This document shows, piece after piece, positions 17,465 to 26,428 of a stretch of 60,037 nt of DNA. The first letter of the stretch is position 1; every line of letters starts with the position of its first letter. The stretch is from Ktedonobacterales bacterium (GTDB lineage Bacteria; Chloroflexota; Ktedonobacteria; Ktedonobacterales; Ktedonobacteraceae). The stretch lies in the NCBI GenBank assembly GCA_027451525.1, contig DAIDJF010000033.1, positions 1 to 60,037 of the forward strand. The letters run 5' to 3'. Below the pieces are notes generated by a model. It did not search any database. It was given only the letters and a program-made list of their open reading frames with translations, and was not told where the DNA came from. The position numbers and the translations under genes were made by a program.

Positions 17465-18442
17465 TCATGGGAAAATCCCAGCATTTTCTGAGATTGCGCG
17501 TATTATACCATACTGATTGTGATGGAAGTGTGCTCGTAGGTCATTTAGGGTGATCGCTTGATTGTGAGAGATCAAACCGCAACTGGCGGCAAGCTGACCA
17601 ATGACCTGGGCTGGTGAGTGACCCATGGCACGTAATGGGGCAAGTCCCATGCCTTGTGTGCGCTTTGCAAGTCGATGGCCTTGTTCATCCAACATGAGAG
17701 GAACATGGGCAAACATGGGAATGGGGAAACCGAGTGCCTCGTAGAGCAGGATTTGGCGCGGAGTCGAGGTGAGCAGGTCGGCTCCACGTACAACCTGATT
17801 TATCTGCATGAGCGCGTCATCAACCACGACCGCGAACTGATACGCAAAAATGCCATCCGCGCGATAGAGAATAAAATCACCGACCTCTCCCTGTACATGC
17901 TGGCTGAGAGGGCCGCAGAGCGCGTCGGTGAAGGTAACGCTACGTGTAGCGTCAACGCGAAAACGTAGCGATGGGCGGCGTCCATGCTGTTCATACTCTC
18001 GACGCTTTTGCGCGGTAAGCGTGCGGCACGTGCCGAGGTAGCGCGGCCCCTCGTTCCCCTGATGGGGCGCACTGGCGGCCTGTGCAATTTCGGCCCGACT
18101 ACAATAGCAAGGATAGACCAGTCCTTTTTCCTGTAAAAGCTGGAGATAGTGCTGATAAATCGCGGTCCGCTCACTCTGCGTGTATGGTGCGAAGATGCCG
18201 CCACAATCTGGTCCTTCATCCCAATTAAGGCCGAGCCAGCGTAAATCTGTAAGCATACGCTCGGTTGCTCCAGGGCGTGTGCGCGGGCGGTCCAGGTCTT
18301 CGATGCGCAGAACAAATTGCCCTTCAGCACTACGCGCAAAGAGCCATGCGAGAAGGGCTGTACGCACATTCCCCAGGTGGAGATCGCCTGTAGGACTGGG
18401 GGCATAGCGACCGCGAATTATTGGGCTGGTGTTTTCAGACAT
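17465..18442 (-). CDS. gluQ: Glutamyl-Q tRNA(Asp) synthetase
   Basis: A 325-residue truncated class I glutamyl-tRNA synthetase homologue. The HIGH-type motif is APSPTGDLHLGN and the KMSKS-equivalent is HRLAKRTQG. There is a YPCYCSR zinc-site segment. It lacks the C-terminal anticodon-binding domain of GltX. YadB/GluQ enzymes transfer glutamate to queuosine in tRNA(Asp). The start ATG at 18442 overlaps the 3' end of the maf gene by 25 bases, so expression is likely coupled. A role as a discriminating GluRS is unlikely given the length. Confidence 0.88.
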   Translation of the reverse strand: MSENTSPIIRGRYAPSPTGDLHLGNVRTALLAWLFARSAEGQFVLRIEDLDRPRTRPGATERMLTDLRWLGLNWDEGPDCGGIFAPYTQSERTAIYQHYLQLLQEKGLVYPCYCSRAEIAQAASAPHQGNEGPRYLGTCRTLTAQKRREYEQHGRRPSLRFRVDATRSVTFTDALCGPLSQHVQGEVGDFILYRADGIFAYQFAVVVDDALMQINQVVRGADLLTSTPRQILLYEALGFPIPMFAHVPLMLDEQGHRLAKRTQGMGLAPLRAMGHSPAQVIGQLAASCGLISHNQAITLNDLRAHFHHNQYGIIRAISENAGIFP

Positions 18443-19086
18443 CGTTCTGACCAGGGACAGGTTGTACCGACCAAACCTTTTGACGCCGGGTAGATATCAA
18501 ATTCTGCCAGCAAGCGAGTAAGTATACATATCGGTAATCCGACGACATTGAGGTAGCAACCGTCAATGCGCTCTGTTGGCTGAAATTGTGGGTGTTGAAT
18601 GCCATAGGCTCCTGCTTTGTCGAGCGGGTCACCTGTCGCTATATAGGCGTCAATCTCCTCTGCGCTGTAATTGCGCATCAGCACAGGCGTGGCACAACTC
18701 TCGCTGGCGAGGCGCACACGGCCGTCAATCTGTGTACATACGACGACACCAGTGATAACCTGATGCCAGCGGCCGCGCAGTGAGAGCAGCAATGCGCGCG
18801 CATGATCTTTATCGCGGGGCTTGCCAAGTTCCTGCTCGTCAAGGACGACAGTCGTATCGGCGGCAATAATCAGGCGATGGTGCGCCTCTGGGAGCGTCAA
18901 GGCCATGACTGCTTTGTGGGTTGCCGTCCACACGCCAAGCCCTTCAACTGGACCTGTATAGTGAGCTTGCGCTGCCTCTTCATCCGTGGGAGAGACGCCA
19001 ACGGTAAATGGTAGGCCGAGAGACGCGATAATCTGCCGCCGTCTGGGTGAAGCGGAGGCAAGCAATAATGGGAGGAGTGTGGTCAT
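18418..19086 (-). CDS. maf: Maf-like nucleotide pyrophosphatase
   Basis: A 222-residue Maf/HAM1-type protein. LASASPRRRQIIASLGLPF at the N-terminus is diagnostic, followed by AADTTVVLDEQELGKPRD and DKAGAYGIQ. Maf proteins hydrolyse non-canonical or UTP/dTTP nucleotides to monophosphates. The start is ATG at 19086, whose ATGA overlaps the stop of the RlmD-like gene. The C-terminus runs about ten residues past the usual end and overlaps gluQ. Confidence 0.9.
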   Translation of the reverse strand: MTTLLPLLLASASPRRRQIIASLGLPFTVGVSPTDEEAAQAHYTGPVEGLGVWTATHKAVMALTLPEAHHRLIIAADTTVVLDEQELGKPRDKDHARALLLSLRGRWHQVITGVVVCTQIDGRVRLASESCATPVLMRNYSAEEIDAYIATGDPLDKAGAYGIQHPQFQPTERIDGCYLNVVGLPICILTRLLAEFDIYPASKGLVGTTCPWSERCLKTPAQ

Positions 19087-20390
19087 GATGCTGCATGCTC
19101 CAGAACTGCAATACATTCAATATGGGCCGTTTGCGGAAACATATCGAGTGGCTGTACCGAGCACAAACGATAGGTTGCCGCGCCATGACAGAGGATATCG
19201 AGATCACGCGCCAGCGTCGAAGGGTCGCACGAGACGTAGACGATGCGCGCTACAGGATGACGTAACAGCGTGTCTAGCACCTGGGATTGGCAGCCTGCGC
19301 GTGGTGGGTCAATCACAAAGCCATCGATCTGTGCGGAAAGATCAGGTAACAAATCTTCGACCTTACCTTTAAGGATAGTGATATTTTCAGTGTGCCGTGC
19401 GTTCCACTGTGCATCCTTGATGGCACTTGCTGATTCTTCAATGGCGATGACCTTCTCAACATGACAAGCGAGCAGAAGCGCGAACGTGCCTACACCACAG
19501 TAGGCATCGACGAGTGTGAGCGGTTGTTTTGTCTGCTCTGACGCACGTGCTCCCAATATTCCCTCGATCACCATTTGCGCCATTTTCTCCGCCTGTGCTG
19601 TGTTTGTCTGGAAAAACGAACTGGGGCGAATACGGAATGTTTCGTTGCCGAGTACCTCTTCCATCGTTTCGCCGCGTAGCTCAATGCCGATCTCGGCAAG
19701 TTGCTGTGCTACCTCTGGCGGTTGTGTGGGCTGGATAAGCATCTGGTGTGTTACTGTACCACATCTGATAAGGACCTGTGGTTGTGGATTGACGCGCTGA
19801 CTCACGATAGAAAGTGCCTGATTGATCTGCTCATGCGCGATAGGGCACTGCGCCAGTGGTAGGACGCGATGGGTACCACGTGCTGTCAAGCCCGTGTGTC
19901 CATCGCGGTTGACAGAGAAGCGCATATGGTTGCGATAATGCCAGGGGATAGCACAGGCGATAGTGGGCAACAGGGGCTGATCGTCGAATTTGCCAATATC
20001 GTGTAGAAGCTGGCGCACGATTTCCTGTTTCCATGTTAATTGCGCTTCATACTGCATATGTTGTAACTGGCACCCGCCACATGTGCCAAAGACGGGACAG
20101 GCGGCTGCAACGCGCAGTGGTGACACTTGATGGATCTCCGTAATCCAGACACGTGGCGGACGCGCTTTCCAGCGGCGATGGCGTTTGCCAGGACGAGGCG
20201 TACGTGGAGCCTCTACCGCAATCGTAACCTGTTCACCGGGGAGTCCCGCTGGTACATGCAGCGTTTGCGCCTGAAGTGTGCCAGCCTCGTCGGACAAAAA
20301 CACCTCTGCCAGGGTGTCACCCTCGCGTGTGAGCGGTCCGAGGGTGACAGTATGGTAGGTAATCGTTTGTTCTTGTTGTGGTTCGATCAT
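19083..20390 (-). CDS. 23S rRNA (uracil-C5)-methyltransferase, RlmD/TrmA family
   Basis: A 435-residue enzyme. An N-terminal TRAM domain (about 15-70) is followed by the Fe-S cysteine cluster CPVFGTCGGC and a SAM-binding Rossmann core (VDAYCGVGTFALLL). The catalytic region includes DPPRAGC and YVSCDPSTLARDL, whose Cys would be the nucleophile. This enzyme methylates uridines, probably 23S U1939 and/or U747 (as in RlmD or RlmCD). Which one cannot be told. The start shares one base with the stop of the upstream TPR gene (TAATG), and the stop overlaps maf. Confidence 0.9.
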   Translation of the reverse strand: MIEPQQEQTITYHTVTLGPLTREGDTLAEVFLSDEAGTLQAQTLHVPAGLPGEQVTIAVEAPRTPRPGKRHRRWKARPPRVWITEIHQVSPLRVAAACPVFGTCGGCQLQHMQYEAQLTWKQEIVRQLLHDIGKFDDQPLLPTIACAIPWHYRNHMRFSVNRDGHTGLTARGTHRVLPLAQCPIAHEQINQALSIVSQRVNPQPQVLIRCGTVTHQMLIQPTQPPEVAQQLAEIGIELRGETMEEVLGNETFRIRPSSFFQTNTAQAEKMAQMVIEGILGARASEQTKQPLTLVDAYCGVGTFALLLACHVEKVIAIEESASAIKDAQWNARHTENITILKGKVEDLLPDLSAQIDGFVIDPPRAGCQSQVLDTLLRHPVARIVYVSCDPSTLARDLDILCHGAATYRLCSVQPLDMFPQTAHIECIAVLEHAAS

Positions 20391-21982
20391 TATCTCTTAT
20401 GCTTGGGTTTATTTGGTGTCGGACCTTTACCTTTGGGTTTGAGTGCTTTCCGTTGCGCCTTCACTTGATTTAAGAGCAGGCGCGCATCCTGCACAAGCTC
20501 GACCTCGGCGTCTATCTCTTCCGCCATGTCTAGATACTCTTCCGCATTGCGCAAGTTGTTGCTTTGAATTTCAGCAATGGCGAAGGCGGCATACAGTTCT
20601 GGCTCATCAGGGAAGAGGCTCAAGCCATCCTCAAGCAGTTTGCGTGCCTCAGCAACCTTATTCTGCTCAATGTAGATGAGTGCCAGTTCAACATAGGCAT
20701 CCAGCGATTCCGGGTCAGTTTCAAGCGCGCGTTTGTAGCTCTGAACAGCCTCTTTGTTTTGTCCCAACGCACGTTGCGCGTTGCCCAGACTTGTCCATGC
20801 TCCTGGCACACGCTCATCAAGTTGGATGGTGCGCTGGAAATGCGTGAGTGCCTCTTCCATATTATCCTGCACCTCGGCGAGTTTACCGAAGCTATAGGCA
20901 ATAGCCGCCTGCTCACTTGGGTTTGTTGCGCGCTGTTGCGCCTCTTTGAGCAAACTTTCGGCCTCACTCAGGCGTTCTTCCTGGTCAATCAGCAGATCAG
21001 CGAGCATGGTATAGGAGGAGGTGTGGTGGTCGGCCTCAATGGAAGCACGCAAGACTTTTTCAACAAGTTCAACAAAGTGCTGCGCACGCTCTTCTTCATA
21101 TTCGCCGGTAAGGCTTGCCAGGGCGGTTGCCAACGAGCGCAAGGCGGGACCGCGCTTGTCTGGGAAACGCTCAATGATGAGTTCGAGATAGGCCGCCGCA
21201 CGTTCCCATTCATCCATGGTCGTGGCCTGTGCGACTGCTGTTTCATACACTTGCACATCATCTGGCGTCTTTTTGATGAGAGCGTCGCTGTAGTACATCG
21301 CACGCTGCGTAATCCAACCGATCTCCTGTACCTGACCGAGAAGATCTTCGAAAGAGAACTGGTCCTCCTCAACCTTTTGGATAATATCCTCGATCTTGCC
21401 TTCTTCTGCAATGTCTTGGATGCCAAATTCTTCCGCTAGCGACTTGATGCTAGCTGCAAGTTCGTCCATCCGTTGGTGCAAAACTTCCACTGATAGTTGC
21501 TGGGCCGCTTTACCCTCATCCACCATGTTGTGAATGCGCCATGCCGCATTCTCTTCTACAAGCGTAAAGCGAGACCAAAACCAGTGACGCCCAATTTCTT
21601 GATAGATAATAGTCGTGGTCGGCAACTCTTTGAGCGTATCGCTGAGCGGCGTATCAGCCATCTCGACTGACCAGAAAACCTCAAATGCCTCCTGTGTCGC
21701 GTTCGTGTTCGTAGTGTTGGCATTCGGTAAAACGATGACGTTGTTGGGACTGGCCTCCTCTTCATCCTCCTCAATAACAATGTCGAAACGCAGGCTGGCC
21801 GGATGCGCTTGTTCGGCCCAACTTTCGTGGCGAATAATCCAGGCCTCGCGTGTCAGTCCTTGACGGAGTGGGCTAGCGTTTGCTAGAAGATCATATGCAG
21901 TTGCATAATCGTTTTCTGACCAGGCTTCCAGGAATGTTTGTAGTGTGGACTCTGCCACGTCATTGTCTTCGTTGATGAACAT
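20390..21982 (-). CDS. TPR protein with NTF2-like N-terminal region, paralogue 1
   Basis: A 530-residue soluble, acidic protein. The N-terminal part (about 10-170) has an NTF2/DUF4878-like stretch (FLEAWSENDYATAYDLLAN, later RHWFWSRFTLVEENAAWRI). The C-terminal two-thirds is TPR repeats (AYSFGKLAEVQDNMEEALTH, GAWTSLGNAQRALGQNKEAV). The C-terminus is a Lys-rich tail. The start is ATG at 21982, with GAGGAA six bases upstream. It is a paralogue of the gene upstream at 22084-24300. Both are probably scaffold or quality-control adaptors; the partner is unknown. It is translationally coupled to the RlmD-like gene. Confidence 0.75.
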   Translation of the reverse strand: MFINEDNDVAESTLQTFLEAWSENDYATAYDLLANASPLRQGLTREAWIIRHESWAEQAHPASLRFDIVIEEDEEEASPNNVIVLPNANTTNTNATQEAFEVFWSVEMADTPLSDTLKELPTTTIIYQEIGRHWFWSRFTLVEENAAWRIHNMVDEGKAAQQLSVEVLHQRMDELAASIKSLAEEFGIQDIAEEGKIEDIIQKVEEDQFSFEDLLGQVQEIGWITQRAMYYSDALIKKTPDDVQVYETAVAQATTMDEWERAAAYLELIIERFPDKRGPALRSLATALASLTGEYEEERAQHFVELVEKVLRASIEADHHTSSYTMLADLLIDQEERLSEAESLLKEAQQRATNPSEQAAIAYSFGKLAEVQDNMEEALTHFQRTIQLDERVPGAWTSLGNAQRALGQNKEAVQSYKRALETDPESLDAYVELALIYIEQNKVAEARKLLEDGLSLFPDEPELYAAFAIAEIQSNNLRNAEEYLDMAEEIDAEVELVQDARLLLNQVKAQRKALKPKGKGPTPNKPKHKR

Positions 21983-22083
21983 GTTATGTTCCTCTCTATC
22001 TTTAACGAGGGTGGCCCCGTCATATAATCGTGTGCTTGCGCGGAGGCTTGCCACCGAGCCACGCTAACGTGTGAGATGTGCAG

Positions 22084-24300
22084 CTACTTCTTTTTGCTCT
22101 TCTCCGAGATATATTGTCGCACAGTATGTACCATTTCGTCTTGTGGATCAATCTCTTCGGCTTGTGCCAATTCGCGTTGTGCGCCGCGTGTATCGCCCAT
22201 TTCATAAAGGACAGAGGCATAAAGCGCGCGTAAATGGGCTGATTCTGGATTGGCCTGAATACCTTGTAAGCCCAGCATGCGTGCGTGTACCTTCTCGTCA
22301 CGATTCATATAGATAGCGATCATCTCTCCGTAGGGGCGAATATCATTGGGTTCGCTCTGGATTGCGCGGCGATAACTTTCCTCCGCGACATCCATACGCC
22401 CTAAGAGTCGCTGTGTGAAGCCGAGACTGAACCAGACGCCCGGATATTTAGGATTGATCTCGGCAACGCGCTCGAAATGTGGCAGAGCCTCGTGTATACG
22501 TTCCTGACGCACGGCAAGGTTGCCCAGCCCAGCTTCGAGAGAGGCCTCCTCGTCAGGTGTTGGGTTCATCAACTTCGCTTTGAGTAATTCCTGCTCTGCC
22601 TCCTCGTTGTTTTCCAGGCTCAGAAGAAATTCCGCAAGCAAGATATGTCCGATAGCGGTGTCTTCGATAGTAATCGCTTCACGAAGTGCGCTCTCCGCAC
22701 GCGCCAAAATCATGCCTTGCCGTTGGCGCATTTCAGGCGTGTTGTAGTTGTATGCTAGTGTTGTCAGTGTGGCTCCCAGGCGTCTAAGTGTGTCCGCTTT
22801 GTGTTCGCCAAAGCGATTTGCCATGCGCTCCAGATAAACCACTGTACGCTCAGGATTGCCTGTTGTGAGCGCGCGCGTATATGCCTTTTCGTTGGTTGTG
22901 ATATCCAGAGGCAGGCGCACAAGCAGCGCGTCATAGTAATGAAGGAGTTGTGTAAGACGCCAGGATAACTCTTCCATTATAACATTTGGATTGAGGTCAC
23001 GTTGTTTGACGCGCGTTTCGATAATCTCTTCGTATTCCTTGATGCGCTTTTGTAGCTCATCAGCAGAAAGACCTTGACTATTTGCCCCTTCATCAATGAT
23101 GTTTTGGATCCGCCATCCCTGCCGTTCATGAACAACAGTATAGTTGGTCCAAAACCAGTGACGGCTGGTTTCCTTATTGATTGCGGTCCCCATCGGCATC
23201 TCGCGCAATGCGCCACTGAGTGGCGTGTTGCTTAGTTCGAGTGACCAACCAACCTCAACATCTTTGCGTGTTGCCGTGCGCGTATTCATACTTGATGATG
23301 GGAGCCAGAGCGCACTTTGACGTTGTTCGAGCTCGTGAACAAAGCCCAGTTCAAGCCGTGCTGGTTTGGCCTCGTTGAACCACGCGCGCCGCTGCTCTAC
23401 CCATTCATCGCGCTCAAGACCTTCACGTATGTTGCTATCGCGTGTGAGCAAGTCATAGGTCAGTCCATAGTCACCAAGCGTCCACCCGCCAATGAAGTTA
23501 ATGATTGTTTCTTGTTCGTTCAACTCAGGGTTGATAAATGAGGAGCCGCGATCCTCACCCAGTTCAGTTGCTTGCCAGATCAGTTGATTAAGGAGTGGTA
23601 AACGGTTACGATACTCTTGAGCAGGGACTGTGCCGCGCCATGTATTTACGGAGAGAGCCTCTTCGAGCATGCGCTTGCCTTCTGCCAGCGTACAATCTAC
23701 AAGATGGGCATTGGTTAATTTCGTGCGCATTTCGTTGATCTGCTCATCGACACGACGCTTGCCGCCTAAATCGACAATGATATCTTTAATGCCATCTTTC
23801 CAGAAATCAAGCAGGAAAATCAACATGCGCGCTTCCGTGTAGTCATAGCCTTGTTCCCAACTGAGCAACAGTTGTACCTCACCCTCTTCACGTGTTTGGG
23901 TGATGACTCCCTTCCAAAAGCGTGGTGGGTTGCTGACATTGACACGAACAGCAGGTGCAGCTTCGATAGGTGGTGTCCACTGAGGGGTAATTTTGTTGGA
24001 TTCCAGACGCAATAACGAGCGACGTGCCTCTTTCCGAACCTCTTTTAGTTGGCTGTATGCATTAATGGCGGCGAGAACGTCAGCCGCATCAGGAGTCTGC
24101 TCTTTTGCCAGGGACTTGACGGTGATAATTTGTGTCGTTTCGGGCAGTGCGCTAAAGTCCGCCAGTGCGGCTTGTACAGCCTCTGGTGTCGTACTGACAT
24201 GGAGTGTTTGCGCGACTTGTTGATAGCGTGTCAATTGCTCTTGTATTTGAGCCTGTTCCTCGGGCGAAACAGTGATTTCGTTCTCTTTCTTGCGTGTCAT
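22084..24300 (-). CDS. TPR protein with NTF2-like region, paralogue 2
   Basis: A 738-residue soluble protein. It has an extra N-terminal region of about 220 residues (a helical segment, then a strand-rich stretch ending in a VDLGGKRRVDEQI-type motif). Then comes an NTF2-like block shared with the downstream paralogue (LSNTPLSGALREMPMGTAIN, RHWFWTNYTVVHERQGWRIQ), and the C-terminal half is TPR repeats. Start: ATG at 24300, with a GAGGAG Shine-Dalgarno. The two paralogues are adjacent and collinear with the rRNA methylase, so they may share regulation. No catalytic motif is visible. Confidence 0.72.
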   Translation of the reverse strand: MTRKKENEITVSPEEQAQIQEQLTRYQQVAQTLHVSTTPEAVQAALADFSALPETTQIITVKSLAKEQTPDAADVLAAINAYSQLKEVRKEARRSLLRLESNKITPQWTPPIEAAPAVRVNVSNPPRFWKGVITQTREEGEVQLLLSWEQGYDYTEARMLIFLLDFWKDGIKDIIVDLGGKRRVDEQINEMRTKLTNAHLVDCTLAEGKRMLEEALSVNTWRGTVPAQEYRNRLPLLNQLIWQATELGEDRGSSFINPELNEQETIINFIGGWTLGDYGLTYDLLTRDSNIREGLERDEWVEQRRAWFNEAKPARLELGFVHELEQRQSALWLPSSSMNTRTATRKDVEVGWSLELSNTPLSGALREMPMGTAINKETSRHWFWTNYTVVHERQGWRIQNIIDEGANSQGLSADELQKRIKEYEEIIETRVKQRDLNPNVIMEELSWRLTQLLHYYDALLVRLPLDITTNEKAYTRALTTGNPERTVVYLERMANRFGEHKADTLRRLGATLTTLAYNYNTPEMRQRQGMILARAESALREAITIEDTAIGHILLAEFLLSLENNEEAEQELLKAKLMNPTPDEEASLEAGLGNLAVRQERIHEALPHFERVAEINPKYPGVWFSLGFTQRLLGRMDVAEESYRRAIQSEPNDIRPYGEMIAIYMNRDEKVHARMLGLQGIQANPESAHLRALYASVLYEMGDTRGAQRELAQAEEIDPQDEMVHTVRQYISEKSKKK

Positions 24301-24656
24301 TAGCTCGTTCTCCTCACGGCAACATGATTTTATTTGCACCCTGTCGATTGTACCACGTCGTACGTGAAGAGTCGAGCGTATTTGAGAATAGCCTCCGATG
24401 GTCAGTAAAGATGGATCATGATTTAAATGGTTTAGATTATCTATAAGGTAATAATAATTGCACATTCGAAATGGGATAATATTTATTTGTGGTATGTTTC
24501 TTGACAGTCATAAATTTGAAAAATATGAAAATTATTGATAAATAATAATATGAAAAATATTTAAAAGATGTAAAATTTGAATGCGAAAAATAGTTGACAA
24601 AATTTGAAAGAACTCAGTATGTTTTCAACACGGCGTAAAGGCGTTCTCTAATTCAA
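24301..24656. other. AT-rich intergenic stretch
   Basis: The region is strikingly A/T-rich at 24466-24640, with recurring AAATTTGAA and AAATATGAAAA blocks, and it lacks a convincing gene. It should carry the promoter of the minus-strand TPR run and perhaps an A-tract bend. Nothing RNA-like is evident. Confidence 0.45.
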
Positions 24657-24698
24657 ACAGCAGCCCATCTATTGCTTAGTTAATAGATGGGCTGCTGT
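24657..24698 (-). terminator. Hairpin terminator after the small membrane protein gene
   Basis: A perfect 17-bp inverted repeat (24657-24673 with 24682-24698) with an 8-base loop. It lies 18 bases downstream of the stop of the minus-strand gene ending at 24716 and is followed on that strand by TTTGAATT. Confidence 0.8.
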
Positions 24699-24715
24699 CA
24701 TGTTATTTAAGCTGA

Positions 24716-24952
24716 CTAGGAGCGAGATGGTTGCAATAATTTGTGATAGAGACCGAACAGCAGGAAGGTGGGTGGCCACTGCCCTACAAAAATGCTCCAG
24801 TCACGTTTATTAAACGCGAACAAGGCGGCTGATGCTATAATGGAACCGAGTGCTGACCAGTACCAGATTTCACCGGGAACCTGATCAGTGACACGGAAGT
24901 ATCGTTGTTGTGCTTTTTTCCCACCTACAATGGTATCCATTGTCTTTGCCAT
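24716..24952 (-). CDS. Small two-helix membrane protein
   Basis: A 78-residue protein with a basic, soluble first 25 residues and two hydrophobic segments (about 30-48 and 55-72) separated by NKRDWS. Such short conserved proteins occur in soil Chloroflexota and related phyla; I do not know the function. The ATG at 24952 has AGGATTG upstream. It is monocistronic, with its own terminator. Confidence 0.65.
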   Translation of the reverse strand: MAKTMDTIVGGKKAQQRYFRVTDQVPGEIWYWSALGSIIASAALFAFNKRDWSIFVGQWPPTFLLFGLYHKLLQPSRS

Positions 24953-24966
24953 AACGCAATCCTTTC

Positions 24967-25164
24967 TTACTGTATTCTATACATGTGGAGGGTGCAAGAT
25001 GCCCAGTAGACGCTATTACAGGGTTGGATTGTTGAGATAGGAAAGAAATGCCCCTCCTGCTTTTCTTCTATCCCAATATCTGCAATATATGTTTCTTCCA
25101 GTGAAGACACGTCTGGCTTAACTGATTGGTTACAACCTGTAACCTTTGAAATGAGAGTCGACAA
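24967..25164 (-). CDS. Possible small peptide gene, uncertain
   Basis: A frame of 65 codons from TTG at 25164 gives a mixed peptide with acidic centre (SLEETYIADIGIEEKQEG) and a C-terminal part rich in Ser, Thr and Cys (STIQPCNSVYWASCTLH). The composition looks coding, and the frame remains open for about fifteen codons upstream with no start codon. There is no good ribosome site. The remainder of the 388-bp gap (24953-25340) holds the menA promoter region. Confidence 0.25.
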   Translation of the reverse strand: MSTLISKVTGCNQSVKPDVSSLEETYIADIGIEEKQEGHFFPISTIQPCNSVYWASCTLHMYRIQ

Positions 25165-25340
25165 CTCTACTTTTTGACTTTTTGATAGAAACGTCTTAGT
25201 ATTTTAAGGAGAATATACTTGTGAAAGGGTCTTTATAGTTCTGTCTATCCTGATTCCATAACGTTATCATCTGTTAAGAGGAAGAGAAAAGACAAGGGTC
25301 TTTCACACTTACTATAGAGTTTGAGGGCGAGAATAATCCT

Positions 25341-26270
25341 ATGAGTGATACATCAACAGTGCCTACGACGACAAAGTTTCCCGCTTGGAAAATCTGGCTG
25401 AAAACGAGCCGTCCTTTTTCATTAACGGCAGCGGTCAGTCCTGTTCTGGTAGGAAGCGCAATCGCGGCTTATCAAGGCGTGTTTCATGTGGACATTTTTT
25501 TAATGACGCTTGTGTCCTGCTTGTTTTTGCAGATTGGCACAAACTACTTTAATGAATACTTTGACTATCGTTATGGTTTGGACCATCCAGAGTCACTAGG
25601 GGCAAGCACAGTTATTTTCCGTAACGAGATGACTGCGGGGCAGGTCTTTGGCGGAGGCTTATTCAGTTTCATTATAGCGGCACTATTAGGCATCATCCTG
25701 GTACTGCGCGTAGGACCTGCTATTCTTCTGTTTGGTTTGGCGGCGGTAGCGATTGGCTATTTTTATAGCGCGAAGCCGTTCAAGTTTGCCAGTCGCGGTT
25801 TAGGTGATGTGATGGTTTATGTGGCGATGGGCTTTCTCATGACGTGGGGAGCGTACTATGTGCAAATTCAGCACTGGTCATGGGTGGCTTTTGCTGCTAG
25901 TGTGCCAGTAGGCTTCATCGTCACTGCTATTCTCAATATGAACAATGTGCGTGACTACCAGGATGACCTCGCGGTCAACAAGAAGACGCTGCCCGTGCGT
26001 TTTGGCGTGCGTTTTGGGCAGTGGTTTCATGCTTGTTTGCTGATAGGAAGCTATCTCGCGGTAACAATTTTTGCTCTAACGGGGATATTGCCACTGTTAA
26101 GTCTAGCTACCTGGATAACATTTCCACTGGCGTTTACAAATGTGCGTTCTGTCCTGACTGCTCGTGAGCGTAAAGCCTATATTGTTGGTATTAAGCGTAC
26201 TGCTATGCTACATCTACAGTTTGGGGCGGTGTTGGCCCTGGCAATCGTCCTGGCGATCTATCTAAAATAG
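25341..26270 (+). CDS. menA: 1,4-dihydroxy-2-naphthoate polyprenyltransferase (UbiA family)
   Basis: A 309-residue integral membrane prenyltransferase with about eight to nine helices. The two Asp-rich prenyl-diphosphate-binding motifs are present: NYFNEYFDYRYGLDHPE and NNVRDYQDDLAVNKKTLPVR. The signature fits MenA, which prenylates DHNA in menaquinone synthesis, rather than protohaem farnesyltransferase or UbiA. The ATG at 25341 is preceded by GAGGGCGAGA. It stands alone. Other UbiA-superfamily members remain possible, but the spacing and second motif favour MenA. Confidence 0.85.
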   Translation: MSDTSTVPTTTKFPAWKIWLKTSRPFSLTAAVSPVLVGSAIAAYQGVFHVDIFLMTLVSCLFLQIGTNYFNEYFDYRYGLDHPESLGASTVIFRNEMTAGQVFGGGLFSFIIAALLGIILVLRVGPAILLFGLAAVAIGYFYSAKPFKFASRGLGDVMVYVAMGFLMTWGAYYVQIQHWSWVAFAASVPVGFIVTAILNMNNVRDYQDDLAVNKKTLPVRFGVRFGQWFHACLLIGSYLAVTIFALTGILPLLSLATWITFPLAFTNVRSVLTARERKAYIVGIKRTAMLHLQFGAVLALAIVLAIYLK

Positions 26271-26327
26271 TAGGCTCTGCAATTGTTTGCATTTCGCAAG
26301 GAATTTTTGGCAAAGAGATCGCTAGAG

Positions 26328-26357
26328 TTGACAAACACAGGGGCTAGCTCTTACAAT
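26328..26357 (+). promoter_or_regulatory. Sigma-70-type promoter for the SorC-ptsI unit
   Basis: TTGACA at 26328-26333 and TACAAT at 26352-26357 are separated by 18 bases. The regulator's ATG follows 71 bases after the -10, leaving room for an operator. Confidence 0.7.
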
Positions 26358-26428
26358 TAATTTCAATATTGCACATTTGTCAAAACAGCGGACAAGAAGC
26401 CAGGGTAACGTGTGATAAGGAAGGCTTT

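Noticed and set aside
20564..21439. A 291-codon plus-strand frame
   Set aside because: It is antisense to the TPR gene; the hydrophobic look comes from reading complements of acidic codons.
24466..24640. Possible replication origin or phage attachment site in the AT-rich gap
   Set aside because: No DnaA-box array, dnaA/dnaN neighbour, integrase or tRNA is present; it is more likely a promoter region with A-tracts.
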